Notes: generated from the letters alone by a model not told the origin. 64,000 nt of DNA from Diadema setosum (GCA_033980235.1 CM067075.1:2717148-2781147), one strand, 5' to 3'; positions 23,019-36,173 are shown, counted from the first letter of the stretch. Translations and numbers: made by a program.

Positions 23019-24094
23019 CAAAAGTGGGGGGAAGTGATGTAGAAGAATTTTCATTCTCTATTTTAGAACTCTCGAATTATCAAGCGGGAGCTTTATTTTG
23101 ATAAATACTCTCAACACTTAAATGATTCTCAGATAATTTTTTTTAATGAAAATTCCGTTGTATTAATCCCAAATCGCCAATTGTTTCTGGAAGATAATAT
23201 AATCACATTCCTGGAAATTAAAGATTTTGTACCCACTGCAATAAGAATGATATTGGCGATGAATTTCATTACCTTTTCATTGCAGCCTCTTCAATGAACA
23301 GCAAAAGAAATACTTAATAAGATATCACAGGAAATACCAAAAATGAAGGTGGATCAATTATCTAATTGTGAAAAGAGGGCAGTTCTTTCTAGTTTAACCA
23401 AGTTTTACAATTGATAATGACATATGTAGGCCTACAAGAGTATATTTCGACCTTCTCTTAGTTACTTGTTTATGTCTTTTTACAGGCCGTGCTTTCTATA
23501 CATTGGGTAATCTGCTGAACTTGTCTTCCCACTCTCCCCTCTTTCTCTTCCTTTCTCTTCTTGCTCTCGCATGCCCATATATTTCCTTCATTCTTTGTTC
23601 ACCTATTGTCTGAATATATTTCTGTACTTTTTTTAACGTTTTTCAATCTTTTTTGTTGTTTTTATTAAAGATATGTCACTCGTATTTCTTTTATTGTTAA
23701 TATGTCCAAGAAATTTGTCATCAGCTTTGTGTCCTTCTCACTGTTCCCTATTACTTTTTATTAATACTCTCTCTCTCTCTCTCTCTCTCATCTCTCTTCA
23801 TATTTTCCTTCCTGTTTTGTTCACTATTATCAAACCGTGTATTTCTTTACATTCTTCTTTGTTTTTATTTTCATCAATCGCACTTCACTCCTATTTACCT
23901 TATCATAGTTGTTTTCTATAAACTTAAAGTTACTTGCAACTCTGTTTGATTTATTGAAGTAATAATGTGAAATATGACTTTTAATTGGACCCCGACAGCC
24001 AGAATATGGGTTGTTGAGTAAAATGAACGTTGAACTTTAGACTCAGTAATATCACAGTCCTGCAAACACGTCGTGAAAGTAAGGTGTCGATCGC
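23019..24094. other. Interior DNA of the foldback element, no gene recognised
   Basis: It is AT-rich. A (CT)n run lies at 23769-23789 inside a pyrimidine-rich stretch from about 23520. No reading frame here looks like a protein. Confidence 0.5.
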
Positions 24095-24098
24095 TTAA

Positions 24099-25072
24099 CC
24101 CTATAAAGCCCAGGGGGGGGGGGCACATTGTGCCCCCTACCAGATTTCATTCGCCACTCCTTCGCCCTTAATCAAATTTCAACCAAATTTTGTGACTTTC
24201 CCTAAAATCTTATTCCAAACATTTTGATATATAATTTAGCTATATCTGATATTGCTGGTTGCCATGGCAACCATAAATGACAACCATATCAGTCAGATTT
24301 TGCGTATTTTTCTGTTCAAATTCCAATTAACAATATATTGTGTATGAAATGGGCGTTTCTTGGCTGAAATTTGCTGAAGAAGCAAAATGTGAAGTAATTA
24401 TGGCCCTGACATGTTTTTCCTATTATTTCCTTTGTTTTCATGTGACAATGGCATAAAACAATAGAAATAATAGAGATAATTGAAAACAACAGTATTTTCC
24501 AAAGATTGCCGTTCTATTCTGCGTGATTTTGATTCCTTCACCCAAGTTAAAACTCTAATATCATCTCTTTATCACATTATCAATCTGCAAACTTAAAAAT
24601 CCAATATTATGGAAATATGAAATGTGATAACTACGCATATACCTATCCAAAACAATGCGTCACAGGTCTCATAATTATGTCTTTATGTTGTTATTAATAG
24701 CGCCCCATGTGGTGACCCTGAGAAATTTCAACCATAACAAATAACGAGCTTCGACTTGCACATCATTTGTGGGAAATATGAAAATGATTGATCCATCATT
24801 AAACACATACACTTGAAATAAAGAAGTTATACAGATAGAGCATTTTTTTAAGCATATTTCCTATGTATTTCTTCATATTTTGGTGAATAGTTCCCTCTAT
24901 GGGTGACCTTGAGAAAAATCAAATGTGCAGTCATGTACAGTATGAGATGCTCTACTTATGTGCCAAGTATGACGATGAAACTTTATACAGGGGGGGGGGG
25001 GGGGGGCAATGTGCCCCCCCCCCCCCCCCCCTTGGGCGTGGGAAGGGTCAAAATAGCTTGGGCTTTATAGGG
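24099..25072. mobile_element. TTAA-flanked MITE (family P), copy A
   Basis: TTAA is at 24095-24098 and 25073-25076. The TIR is CCCTATAAAGCCC. Just inside are the G-run palindromes ggggggggcacattgtgccc and ggggcaatgtgcccccc. The interior has ttgctggttgccatggcaac and gtgaccttgagaaa. A TTAA duplication with a CCC start is typical of piggyBac-type non-autonomous elements. Confidence 0.8.
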
Positions 25073-25076
25073 TTAA

Positions 25077-26689
25077 CAGGTCGTCAATGCAAACTCCTGA
25101 GCGCATTTGATCGATTTTCTTTATAAAATCTGATTCCTACAAATTGCTGTCGATGACTGTACCGAAACCATGGAATAGTACATATGAGTGTATCTAAATT
25201 GATAATTGAGTTATATGTGTATGTTAATACTTTCATAAATGCTTGTTCACAACAACAGGTAAAACAAAATGCACCGTAGATCATAATAGTAACCAATTTA
25301 TGAATAACTTAGTCACATCGACAGTATGTCGGAAGGGGCGCAATTTCTTAAGTTTATTTTATCGGTATCTATATACGGTGTGTCATGTCTGCGCCATTGT
25401 CAAAGCCAACAAAGTTCCACATAATTATCAGTCTTAAATATTGTTTCCTAACATATTGAATCTTTCAGTTGAATGCAATGCGCGTAACATCATCAACATA
25501 TGCTTTAACAACAGTAGTCATTGTTATACATGATTATTTTTATAGAAGTAGCCAACTTAGTTACCCCCCCCCCCCCCATAAAACATTGGAGGGGCAAACA
25601 TATTATTTTGTCAAATAATCAACCAACACTTGTTGTGGCATTGAATGATACATACAGAAGATTAGTCCAAATTGAAATAACACATGTTCTTAAATCATCT
25701 GTCGTCAAACACAAAGACATACCTATAGCTTATTTTTTTTTTGGCAGACACACTCACACACACAAACACTCACACATCCATCTTAAGTGTACGGAGAAAT
25801 TGATAGAGATGAGAAAAAGAAAGGTAGTGGAAGAAAGGAAGTCTAGTCAGTCATGGATACCTTCTGTCTAAATACACTCTGTTTATATAATACTTTAAAT
25901 CTGGAAAATGTAGTGCTAGATTTAAAGGTCCAGTTTACCTTTGGGAGCAGTGATTTAAAAAATGTTCAAGATATCACATTTGATGCATATGTGTAGGTCT
26001 GTTGTATCATAAAACATCCTACCATATGAAATATTTGCCATAAAACCTAAAATATAAGGAGATATCAGGGTATTTCTCAATAAACCGTAACTGTACACGG
26101 TTAAGTCTGGAAACATTTTTATTATAACTATTGTTCACATTTTGTGTATTTAACAACACTTAACATCGATTATACGGATTCAAATTTCGACGGTGGCTGT
26201 TTCTATCCCTAACTCACATTTTAGAACTATTTTAAAGCACTAATGCTTTCATCTGCAAATGGTAAATTATGCCTTTAAGGTCGCCATCAATAGAATTACA
26301 TTTCTTGACACCTGTAAAATATATAGATTGCAATCCGCTTAGAGTTGAATAAGTCAAAGGTTTACGAAAATTATAGCGTTCCCGAATTGGATATGAATGG
26401 AGTGAGGAATTCATCGGGAACATGTATAAACATACATAAACAACAAAACATTCAGTTTGACCGGATCAAAAATTGGAAGCATCCGAAATTGCACAAAGAG
26501 TGGTGAACTTATATAATGACTATTGCTTATTATACGTAAAGCTCGTTTTTTAAGCATATTATAATCTGTGAATGTGTACCCTGTTTGTGTTCACCCAATT
26601 CATTGCAATAATCAAGATGAGGTAAAATTATTGCATTATAAATTTTACCAAGATATTAGAAAGTAGTACACTTTGGCAGTTTGAAAAAA
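25077..26689. other. Interior DNA, no gene recognised
   Basis: It contains a C-run (25563-25577), a (CA)-rich stretch near 25748-25775 and AT-rich sequence. Open frames up to 116 codons have repetitive or random composition. Confidence 0.45.
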
Positions 26690-26975
26690 AAAAGACTTAA
26701 AACTCTATCACGTCTGATTCTGCAGAAGAATATGATTGAATATTCCTTCTTGATTTAGGAGGTTTGGGTCCCCTAGGGACCCAAAGGGGAGCATGGTGCC
26801 AATTTGAACACATTGAGATTCTATCCCCTGGGAATGCTACTTGCCAAGTTTAGTGGATATCCAATATGTTATTATCAAGGACAACCTGAAAATGTTGAAT
26901 GTTTAAGCACGGCGAACGCCGGACGAAGAGCGATCGCAATAGCTCACTTACTTGAGCCTTCGGCTAAGCTAAAAT
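26690..26975. mobile_element. Truncated H1-family element
   Basis: It holds ggaatgctacttgccaagtt and the family 3' end gccggacgaagagcgatcgc plus the hairpin gagccttcggctaagc, but not the 5' part. Confidence 0.7.
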
Positions 26976-27540
26976 GCAAAAGCTCCCTCGTATACGGGGG
27001 CCTCAATCTTAGAGGGGGGGGGGGGGGGCAAACATATCATTTTGTTCCCCTAATGATTCCCGCAATGGGGACAATTTCTTGCTTTTGATAGAAAACTGTC
27101 CAAATATTTCATCAAAGTGTGCACCAGATCGCTGAATTTCAATTCTGAAAATGCAAAATCTCTCTCACCTGGTAGGGGGATACCCATCCAAAAATGTTTC
27201 ATCTAAATCGGGGTTGCTACTGTTGTGTGATCCATTGCGAACGACACGATTGGACATTCGTAACTGATCGTGGAAGTTTTGTTGAACTCGTCTGAAATAC
27301 ACGTTTGCATACGAGGTTATGCCAGTCAATACGTGTTGGTTCGCTTGGATGTGACATGGTCACGATCGGTCTATTTCAAGCAATACGATCTGTCACGATC
27401 TGGTCTCCCTTTCAAATACGACCAGAAAGGATTGTCCCGATTGAGGCTACGATTGGTTTTGATCTTACATGATCATTACTATCAGGATCCCCGATCTGGT
27501 GCGTGCAGCTACGTTCTGATAAGTTCCAATACCAAGAGTC

Positions 27541-29232
27541 CTATGAAGGTGATTAATGAAATTCTCATGCAGAGTTAATGATAAATCAGAACAAGTGAAG
27601 GAAATATCTCAGCATGGTATTTTGATCCAAAATCCGGTACATGTTGATTATGCGTTTTATGATTTTGTTGTTGTTGTTGTTGTTGTTGTTGATTTAGGCC
27701 CCAGTCTTGCTAGTAATGTACCAGTAACATCAGGGGCCCGTTGCATAAAACTTACCATTGAATTTCAATGGTAACTACCGTCAAAATTAGGCATCACAGC
27801 CAATCAGCATCAAGGATTATAAAATTTACCGCTGATGTGAAGACTTACCGCTAGAAAGGAGCGGTAAGTCCAGCGGTAAGGGTTTTATGCAACAGGGCCC
27901 TGATAAAGAATTTCATTATTTTCTAATTGATCCAAATCCTCAGGGGATGTTTTTTATTCCATTCCAAGAATACGAGGTGAGGGACGTAGTTCACAAGTTA
28001 AAAACAAAAAAGAGTGCTGGAAATGATGGCATTACGAATTTTTTATTGAAAAATACTATATCCACAATATTGTCTCCTTTAACATAATCATAATATATTA
28101 AATTTGTCCCTTGTTACTGGTGTAGTACCCAGTCAAATGAAAATTGCTAAAGTTGTTCCGGTTTATAAAAAAGGTAATAAAGAAGAAGTAAGTAATTGTC
28201 GTCCAATTTCTCATTTGACCGCGATTTCGAAGATTCTCGAACATTTGATATATTCTCTTGTTATTAAGTTCTTAAACGAATGTAATACTTTTTGTGATTC
28301 TCAATTTGGATTTAGAACAAAAAACCACACTCTACTACTCACGCTGTGATTGCTTTTATCGATAAAATAGCCCACGCTATTGACGACTCATCACCTACAG
28401 CTGGTATATTCCCGGACCTGTCCAAGGCCTTTGACACTATCAATCACGATAGTTTGTTATATGAACTCTCGCATTATGGGATACGTGAAAAGGCCTTGGA
28501 CTGGTTCAGGAGCTACCTAACCAACAGGAAACATTTTGTCAATATCAACGGCTCTATAGTTCAAGTTTAAAAACACTATCTTGCGGGGTCCCTCAAGGAT
28601 CCCTCTTAAGCCCACTTTTGTTTATTCTTTGTATAAATGATTTCAAAAAAAATCATCTAATGTTTTATCTTTTCTTCTTTTTGCCGATGATTCAAATATC
28701 TTTTTTTTCACATCGAAACCCTGAAGCCCATTTAGATGTAGTGATCATAATAACGTCGGTTCAAATGTGGATTCAAGCAAACAAATTGTCTCTCAATGTA
28801 AACAAAACCGTTTGTATATATTATGTTATTTAGTAATTCTGTTACCCACTTGCCTGAGGATATAAAAATGAATAATGATTGTTTGATTCAAGTTGAATCG
28901 TTTAAATTTTTAGGTCTACGAATGAATGAATATGGAAATATCACATAGATTATTTATCGAAGATGCTCTCAAGAAATACTGGGCTTTTAAATAAGCTAAA
29001 ACATTTTTCCCAAGTATATTGTGAAAAACTTATATTTAACGCTTATTTCACCCTATCTAAGTTACGGTATACTTGCCTGGGGAAACTGTGCAAAATCACA
29101 CATTGATAACATTTTCAAAATACAAAAACGGGCTATTCGTTCAATCAATCTAGCCGATTTTTATTGCCACACGAATTATTTCTTCTTTGAAAACAGACTC
29201 CTTATGGTTGCTGCTTGCTTGCCTGACGTATT
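27541..29232 (+). pseudogene. Broken CR1/jockey-type LINE reverse transcriptase
   Basis: Translated pieces in at least three frames follow reverse-transcriptase order. They are LGPSLASNVP (linker upstream of RT), VRDVVHKLKTKKSAGNDGIT, then VPVYKKGNKEEVSNCRPISH (fingers), then FPDLSKAFDTINHDSLLYEL (first catalytic Asp region), then WFRSYLTNRKHFVNINGS, then GVPQGSLLSPLLF in shifted frame near 28590. A partial ADDS block follows near 28685, then LISPYLSYGILAWGN and IQKRAIRSI (thumb and connection). The second catalytic motif is damaged, and several frameshifts and stops rule out activity. A MITE interrupts it at 27731-27902. It ends in LPDVF at a junction with another repeat, and its missing C-terminus may be the fragment near 48050. 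Confidence 0.85.
27731..27902. mobile_element. 172-bp hairpin MITE inside the LINE
   Basis: The left end caggggcccgttgcataaaa faces ttttatgcaacagggccctg on the right. A related hairpin is at 49288-49440. Confidence 0.85.
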
Positions 29233-29238
29233 TACCAT

Positions 29239-29400
29239 GGGCGCATGGGGGATGGGGGATATATCCCCCCCCCCCCCCCCGATGGAGGTGGGGGGTGGCC
29301 TGTACAATCACCCCCCCCCCCCCCCCGAAATTTGGAAAATAAAATGGAGGAAGCAGAAATGTGATTGTATCAATTTTGGTATATTGCATGCCGTTCTTAC
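29239..29400. repeat. Dispersed repeat (family R), left part of an interrupted copy
   Basis: The text atgggcgcatgggggatggg and gtgattgtatcaattttggt matches 37301-37460. The same repeat resumes at 31493-31600. Confidence 0.8.
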
Positions 29401-29401
29401 G

Positions 29402-31491
29402 GGGTCATCCCACTAGACCGACACCCATGAATCACACGGGGGCATCCCACGAGACCGACACCCACGAGTCATACGGTCCACGAGACCGAACCGACATCAA
29501 TAATAGGTCTATGAGTCATAGAGCCCACGAGTTATACGGCTCAGGAGTCATACAGCCCATGAGTTCGACACTACGCACAAAAGGCTCATGAGACCGACAC
29601 TAAGCAAACATAGCCCACGAGACCGACACTAAGCAATAAAGGCTCATGAGACCGACACTAAGCAAAGAAAGCCCACGAGACCGACAGTAGGCAAAAACGG
29701 CCCACGAGACCGACACTAAGCTAAAAAGGCTCACGAGACCGACACTAAGCAAAGAAAGCCCACGAGACCGACAGTAGGCAAAGAAGGCCCAAAAGACCGA
29801 CAGGATAAACAGCGCCATCTACATGTCAATCACCTGTACAGGGTGTTCCATGAACGGAAAAATAACATACTGGCGGTTGTAATTTCGTCATGCTATCAAT
29901 TGAAAGATGGTGACCATCTACATAATTATGAACGACATCAAACATGTATTTCTACATACTGGGATGGGGGGTGGGCAAGTGTGTCAGGGAGTGACGTTGT
30001 TTCCAAGTAGAAAAATAGAATTGTGTTCTTCATGCCCCCCCCCCAAAAAAAAAAAGAAAATAGAAGAATTATTATTCTTCATCCCCCCAAAAAAAAGAGA
30101 CAAAAAAAAAACAACAACAACAACCCACAAATGAATTAAAAAGACGGCAAGAACGATGTATGGATTAATTTTAGAGCTTTGATAATGCCATCGTGCTATT
30201 TTAATAGGCTTTCCCAGTTTTTAGCTAGAAGATGGACAGGATTTAATTTTTACCTCTTCTCTTTTCCGATTCACTAGTTCCTTTTTCTATTTTAGATATT
30301 CTACGCTCCTGCTTGGAAGTTTTGCAGTAAGATCTATTTGTACTTTTCTCTGTAACTATAATGTAATGCTACTGATTAAAACGTTTTATATCGCAGGGAT
30401 TCACCTCAATTTGTTGGTTGTGTTATTCTCCTGCAAACAGTACATTTTTTCGTGAAATACAATAGCTGTTTTCATGGATGCATCTAATTTTTTCCGAATC
30501 CCTTACGCTACCTTAATAGACGATTACGTTATTTTTATTTTTAATTAATACTAATTCAACACCCTCGCAGGTTTACTGTGGAAAGATCTGTTACACACTT
30601 TTACTGTACTTTGTTCGTTTTTTTTTTTCACAAACAAACACCCATGCAAACACAATTAAAGATCCTGATCATTTCAGGGGGGGGGGGGGGAGGGGGGGGG
30701 GGGCAACTGATGGGGTTACACCCTGCCGGAGATGGCAACTCCATCTCTCATATCTTCCTCTGCTATTATCAGGACACCCTATACAATTTATTGGTCTGTA
30801 GGTGGCGCTGTTCATCCTGTCGGTCTCGTGGGCCTTCTTTGCTTAGTGTCGGTCTCGTGAACCTCTTTTGCGTAATGTCGGTCTCGTGAGCCTTGTATGC
30901 GTAGCGTCGGTCTTGTGGACCTTTTAAGTGTAGTGTTGGTCTCGTGGGCTTTGTTTGCTTACTGTCGGTCTCATGAGCCTTTTGTGCGTAGTGTCGGTCT
31001 CGTGAGCCGTATAACTCCTGGGCTTATTTTACTTGATGTCGAACTCGTGGGCTTTATTTACTCAGTGTCGAACTCGTGGGCTTTATAACTGGTGGGCTGT
31101 ATGACTTGTGAGCTGTATGACTCGTGGGCTGTATGACTTGTGAGCTGTATAACTTGTGGGCTGTATGACTCGTGGGTGTCGGTCTCGTGACGTGCACCCA
31201 ATCACACAGCCCACGAGTACGACATTGAAAACAGGTCCATGAGTCATACAGCCCATGAGTTCGACACTAGGCAAATAAAGCCCATGAGTTCGACACTACG
31301 TAGGGAACAGCCCACGAGTTCGACAGATACAACATGGCGCGTAATGTGTCGGTCTCGTGGGCCTTGTTTGCTTAGTGTCGGACTCATGGGCTGTGACTTG
31401 TGGGCTGCATGACTCGCGGGCTGTATGACTCTTGTGAGCTGTATGATTTGTGGGCTGTATGACTCGTGGACGTCGGTCTCGTGACGTGCAC
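29402..31491. mobile_element. Foldback element built of 29-30-bp minisatellite arms (family M)
   Basis: The left arm (29402-29820) repeats cacgagaccgacactaagca about every 29-30 bp. The inverted arm (30808-31195) repeats gtgtcggtctcgtgagcctt. Subterminal cagcgccatctacatg and ggtggcgctgttcatcctg are also inverted. A smaller inverted pair lies at 31195-31491. The element is flanked by CCGTTCTTACG at 29391-29401 and 31492-31502. A related locus at 37451-37470 has gacgtttgtacgcc with nothing inserted. This shows insertion with a duplication of about 10 bp. Confidence 0.8.
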
Positions 31492-31599
31492 CCGTTCTTA
31501 CGCCCGCCTTTAGAGAGGTAACAGAGCTGAACAGTATTCTGTCTTGTAGGATAATGTATACACTATTTTCTAAAGCGCTCTGATTGACAAAATAATTTC

Positions 31600-32485
31600 C
31601 AGATATTCCAACAAAAGTGTGCACCATATTGTTAAATTTCAGTTTGAAAACTGATAAAAGCTCCCTCGAATATAGTGATAAAAGCTCCCTCGAATATAGG
31701 AGAGGTATCTTGCCACCCTCCTTTTGCTTGGTCCCCTTTACAGACTTAGTACACTTGAGGGAATGACAATTTGTGAATTTTCCACAAAAAGTGTGCTTCA
31801 GATCGCTTTATTTAAATTCTGATAACACAAAAGCTCCGTCGAGTGGGAGGGGGAATCCCCCTCCCACACCCTCTCTTTAAGCTCTACCTTACTATAGACT
31901 TTGTACATACACGCACACATGATGCACACTCGGAATAAGAGCTAAATTCCGTGATTTTAAAACTTCCCTGAAAAAACCCAACTTATTTCCATTTTTTTTT
32001 TTTTTTTGGGGGGGGGGGGCGCTGAAAAATAAGTGTTGCACCAAAATGTTGCACCAGATTGCTGAATTTCAGGTCTGAAAATGCAAAATCACCTTCGTGT
32101 GGGAGGAGAAATGTTCCTTGTCTACGCTGTCGTGTGCTTGCTTTTTCTGTTTGAATTGTTTGATATGCAGCGTTCATGATAATTATTGCAGGAATTAATA
32201 CAATTAGTTTATTCAAATGATAACATTTTATAGGCAAACTGTTCAATTTAATCTACATCAAAACATACTGTTAAACAAGTTGGACTGTTTCAAGTCAATA
32301 AAACATGCAAACAGGCATAAAATTGCACCATTTACAACATGCATCAAAAATGCAAACAGTTCTCATCGTGGTATGGGAACACCTCCCCCCTTCCACACCC
32401 CCCCCCCCCCCCCCTGCTCGATCCACGCACTTGAGCTCGGTCGCATTCATGACATTCAGTGTAACGATTAATACAAGAAGTTTAT
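31600..32485. repeat. Family R-type dispersed repeat fragments
   Basis: Repeated phrases include gataaaagctccctcgaata (twice in tandem near 31655-31700), caccagattgctgaatttca and gggaggagaaatg. Similar text occurs near 27120, 37960, 42425 and 47257. No gene is seen. Confidence 0.6.
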
Positions 32486-32489
32486 TTAA

Positions 32490-33063
32490 AGGACAAGTTC
32501 ACATTCATAGACATGTGGGTTGAGTGAATGTAGCAATACTAGTAGAGCACATCATTGAGAGTTTGAGGAAAATCGGACAATCCGTTGAAAAGTTATGAAT
32601 TTTTAAAGTTTCTGCTCACTCAAGGCTGGATGAGAAGACTACTATAGCTTGTGATGTCACACACGTGTCATGAGTACAACGATATAAAGAAAGAATAAAG
32701 AAAGTTCAACATATTTTCACTTTTCTCGCATAACAAAAGAACACTTGACTTCTCTCTTTCAGAAGGCAGGGGGAATAATATTACCCTTAACATAATATGG
32801 CAGTAACAAGTCGAAGAAATGTGCACTTTATTCAAAAAGTAAAGTTTTGTGAAATTCTCTTTTTATTTTCTTTATTATGGTTGTACGCATATGACATCAT
32901 ACACTGTAGTAGTCTTCTCGTCCAGCAGTGACTTTAAAAAAATACTTTAAAAATTCATAACTTTTGAACGGATTGTCCGATTTTCCCCAAACTTTCACTG
33001 ATGTGTTCTACTAATATTGCTGCATTCACTCAATCCACATGTTTATAAAGGTGGACTTGTCCT
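32490..33063. mobile_element. Hairpin MITE, same family as 4461-4999
   Basis: TTAA is at 32486-32489 and 33064-33067. The ends aaggacaagttcacattcat and aaggtggacttgtcctt are inverted, as are the inner aaaagttatgaatttttaaa blocks. Confidence 0.85.
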
Positions 33064-33069
33064 TTAAAG

Positions 33070-33939
33070 GATATAATTTAAGGCGAATTGTTCAATAATA
33101 ATCTACATCAAAATAAATCGCTACCTTCAAAATAGTGGGACTGCAGAATAGATAAAACACGCAAAAACATGCATCAAATTACACCTTTACATCATCGAAA
33201 TGTGAAAAGTTCTCACCGTGAGAGGGGGACAACCCCCCCCCCTCCCACACTGAAGTTTACAAGAAAATGTTTCACAAAATGGCTACTGTTGCAGTGCACA
33301 CTTGCTTTGCATGATATGTTAGGGGAACAGTCATCTGCAAAGCTGTTGATTTAGTATAAATTCGCAGAAATAATATGTAATCGTCTATAACATCAAGGAA
33401 TCGTTAAGGATTCGGAAAAAAAGAACATGAATCCATGAAATCAGCCATTCTATTTCATGAAAAATGTACCGTTTTGAGGAGAATGATTTAACAAAATTAA
33501 ATACAAGCCACAAATCTAGGTGAATCTCTGCGATATAAAACGTTTTCATCCTTTGAAATGTCATACATTATAGTTACAGAAAACAATTACAAACTGAACT
33601 CCAAGGAGGCGGGTATAAGCAGGAGGATAGGTTATCTAATAGTAAGGAATACTTAAATAAAGAAGCAAGAAAGAAAAGGGCGAAAAAAAAACTTACATCC
33701 TGTCCACCGTCTATCTGGAAACTGGGAAGGCCTATCAAAAATAGCACAATGGCATCTAAAATCAAACCATACATCTTTCTTGTCCTCTATTATTTCTTCA
33801 TACTTTTTTTTGGGGGGGGGTCCCATGAAGAGGACAATTTTATTTAAAAAAAAAAGATAAATTGGTAACAATTTCTCTCCCTGTAGCGTGACAGAACTGC
33901 CCTCTAAAAGCCACACGTGTAGAATGCATAGTTATTTGA
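33070..33939. other. Repeat fragments and unrecognised DNA
   Basis: The family R phrase aaaaacatgcatcaaattac lies near 33163. The remainder shows no gene and no clear repeat. Confidence 0.45.
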
Positions 33940-34420
33940 TATCGTTGATATGTAGATGGTGATGTTAACTTTAATAGTTACAATCTCTCGCTCGATAGCA
34001 TGACGATATTGCACCCGCCAGTATGTAATTTTCACCTTCATGAATACACTGTACAGGTAATTGACATGTAGATGGCACTGTTCAGCCGGTCGGTCTCGTG
34101 AGCCTTCTTTGCTTAGTGTCGGTCTCGTGGGCATTCTTTGCCTAGTGTCGGTCTCGTGAGCCTTCTTTGCCTTGTGTCGATCTCCTGAGCCTTTTGTGCG
34201 AACTGTCGGTCTCGTGAGCCTTTATTGTGTAGTGTCGGTCTCGTGGGCTTTCTTTGCTTAGTGTCGGTCTCGTGAGCCTTTTGTGCGTAGTGTCGAACTC
34301 ATGGGCTGTAAAACTCGTGAGCCGTATAACTCATGGGCTGTATGACTCATGGACCTATTTTGGATGTCGGTCTCGTGGACCGTATGACTCGTGGATGTCG
34401 GTCTTTTTGGATGACCCCGA
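33940..34420. repeat. Solitary arm of the minisatellite foldback family M
   Basis: Bases 34085-34420 carry tandem gtgtcggtctcgtgagcctt units and end gtcggtctttttggatgacc plus cc, the inverse of the ggggtcatccca start at 29401. Bases 33940-34085 are the inverse of the subterminal zone at 29820-29960. The partner arm is not next to it. Confidence 0.75.
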
Positions 34421-34479
34421 TAAAACACGCCGAAACACGTACCAAATAGCACCCTTTATAATATCGAAACGCAAAAAGT

Positions 34480-34970
34480 TCTCATCTAGTTGGGCTGTTT
34501 GGTTCAAATTCTTCCAAAAGCACCAAATTTGGCTCATAGGTCCCTTGTACCATACTCTTTCGATTTTTGATGGGCGCCAAGACTAATAACCCTTAGGGCC
34601 GCCATATTGGTGAAATCCAATATGGCCGCCATCCGTGTTAAGGGTCAACTGCAGTTACAAATTGAAAAGGTTGATTAATGTTATGAATCCCATGTGGGAG
34701 ATTTTACGGGGTAAGAGAATGTGATTCTAAATATCATTTCTGCAATTCAAGGTTACTCTCACCTCTCAAGGTCACTTTCAAGGTCAAATAAGGGTCAAAT
34801 CAGGCATTTTGTGCATTTTTCGAAATGGTGTCTGTGAGCATTAAACTGCAGTTCACTGGTACCCCTATTTTGTCCCATCTGTCACCTCTTCCATACTTCT
34901 TCAATGGTCAATTAGGGCCAAGAGTGGTTCCATTCCCGTACATATCAATTATGATTATGACAAATAAATG
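34480..34970. repeat. Dispersed repeat with gccatattgg hairpin
   Basis: The text gatttttgatgggcgccaag and ggccgccatattggtgaaat is the inverse of gccatattggattttgccaa and gcgcccatcaaaaatcgaaa near 46510-46580. Confidence 0.65.
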
Positions 34971-34982
34971 AAAAATTATATT

Positions 34983-34985
<3 letters not shown>

Positions 34986-35017
<32 letters not shown>
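34986..35017. repeat. (AT)n microsatellite
   Basis: An uninterrupted AT run adjoining the TA insertion site of the next element. A second AT run is at 35723-35757. Confidence 0.95.
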
Positions 35018-35020
<3 letters not shown>

Positions 35021-35584
35021 TCAAACCTGTCTATAGCGGCCACCCAAGGGATACGGAAAAGGTGGCCGTTATAGACAGGTGGCCGCTATAGACAGGTAAT
35101 CCAACTTTGTGTGCATTGCCTACATGTACATGTATCATCGTTGTATATACATGTACATTTATGTGTGTACGTATGCACACGTGTGTATCATGCATAGAAC
35201 AGTGCCGGTGTTTATGAAATTGTTGCACAGTACACTAGAGGTAGCATGTGCACAGTCATGAATTAGTGCATTATTGTGACTGAATAAGTGATAAGTGATA
35301 AATGATGGCGATCACTGAATGTTGCCCAGAAATGACTGGCACAGCTAAAAAGCAGAAAAACACCCTGAATTATCAGCTCGGCTACCACTCCATCGGGTTT
35401 TTGGCCGCTATAGACAGGTTAAAATCTACCGCGGGAAACAAAATTTGTGGCCGCTGGCCGCGTTAGACAGGTGGCCGCTATACACAGGGTCTTTAACATG
35501 GCTTTTCTCTCGGGGGGATTTTTCAGTGGCCGCTATAGACAGGTGGCCGCTATAGAGAGGTGGCCGCTAAGGCAGGTTTGACTG
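35018..35584. mobile_element. pogo-like MITE with CAGTCAAACCTG ends
   Basis: The left end CAGTCAAACCTGTCTATAGC is the inverse of the right-end text ggcaggtttgactg, and TA is on both sides. Subterminal ggccgctatagacaggtggc words are repeated in both halves. There is no transposase. Confidence 0.85.
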
Positions 35585-35714
35585 TATATATATTGAAATC
35601 TTTGAGAACAGAACATGGGCTTCCATTGGTTTCGTTTTCTTTTCTCATTTTCTTTTGGCAAAGTTTTCACTATTTATCAATTGTTTCTGGCCAGTTTTTC
35701 CTTCCTTTGTTTCA

Positions 35715-35759
<45 letters not shown>

Positions 35760-36096
35760 TTAAATACGGCCGCCACCCTATTCCAAGGTGCCGAATCAGG
35801 GTGCAATGGTAAATAGGGTAATAACACGCCTAATCTTATTTTGTCTTCGTTTTTCCGTCTGACGAGATAGCCGGATAGCCCGTATACAACTAGCTGGTCA
35901 GTTGTATGTACTTGGGGTGGACCACTTTACCGATTTATGCACCTTGAGTTTTCCGATAACGGAATGCCGATTCGGGATCTTTTCATGTGTCTGGGTTTGT
36001 GATTCTTTCACACAAGAGACTTCCACTTTTTATATCCAAGTGATGAGGTGCAAAGTGTTGTGCCTCTACCACACACGCCATTGCTCAGCTAGACTT

Positions 36097-36173
36097 GAGA
36101 TAAGTGGGATTCGAACCCACGCCGTAACACAATTGGACCGCAAGCCATACGCTACCGACTGAGCCACCTCGTC
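36097..36173 (-). repeat. tRNA-derived SINE head
   Basis: The minus strand reads GAGGTGGCTCAGTCGGTAGC (A-box) and GTGGGTTCGAATCCCAC (T arm with B-box). The acceptor ends do not pair well over seven bases, so this is a SINE promoter rather than a working tRNA. Confidence 0.7.

Noticed and set aside
36097..36173. A working tRNA gene
   Set aside because: A- and B-boxes are present but the acceptor stem does not pair properly, and similar units sit in repeated contexts, so it is a SINE head.
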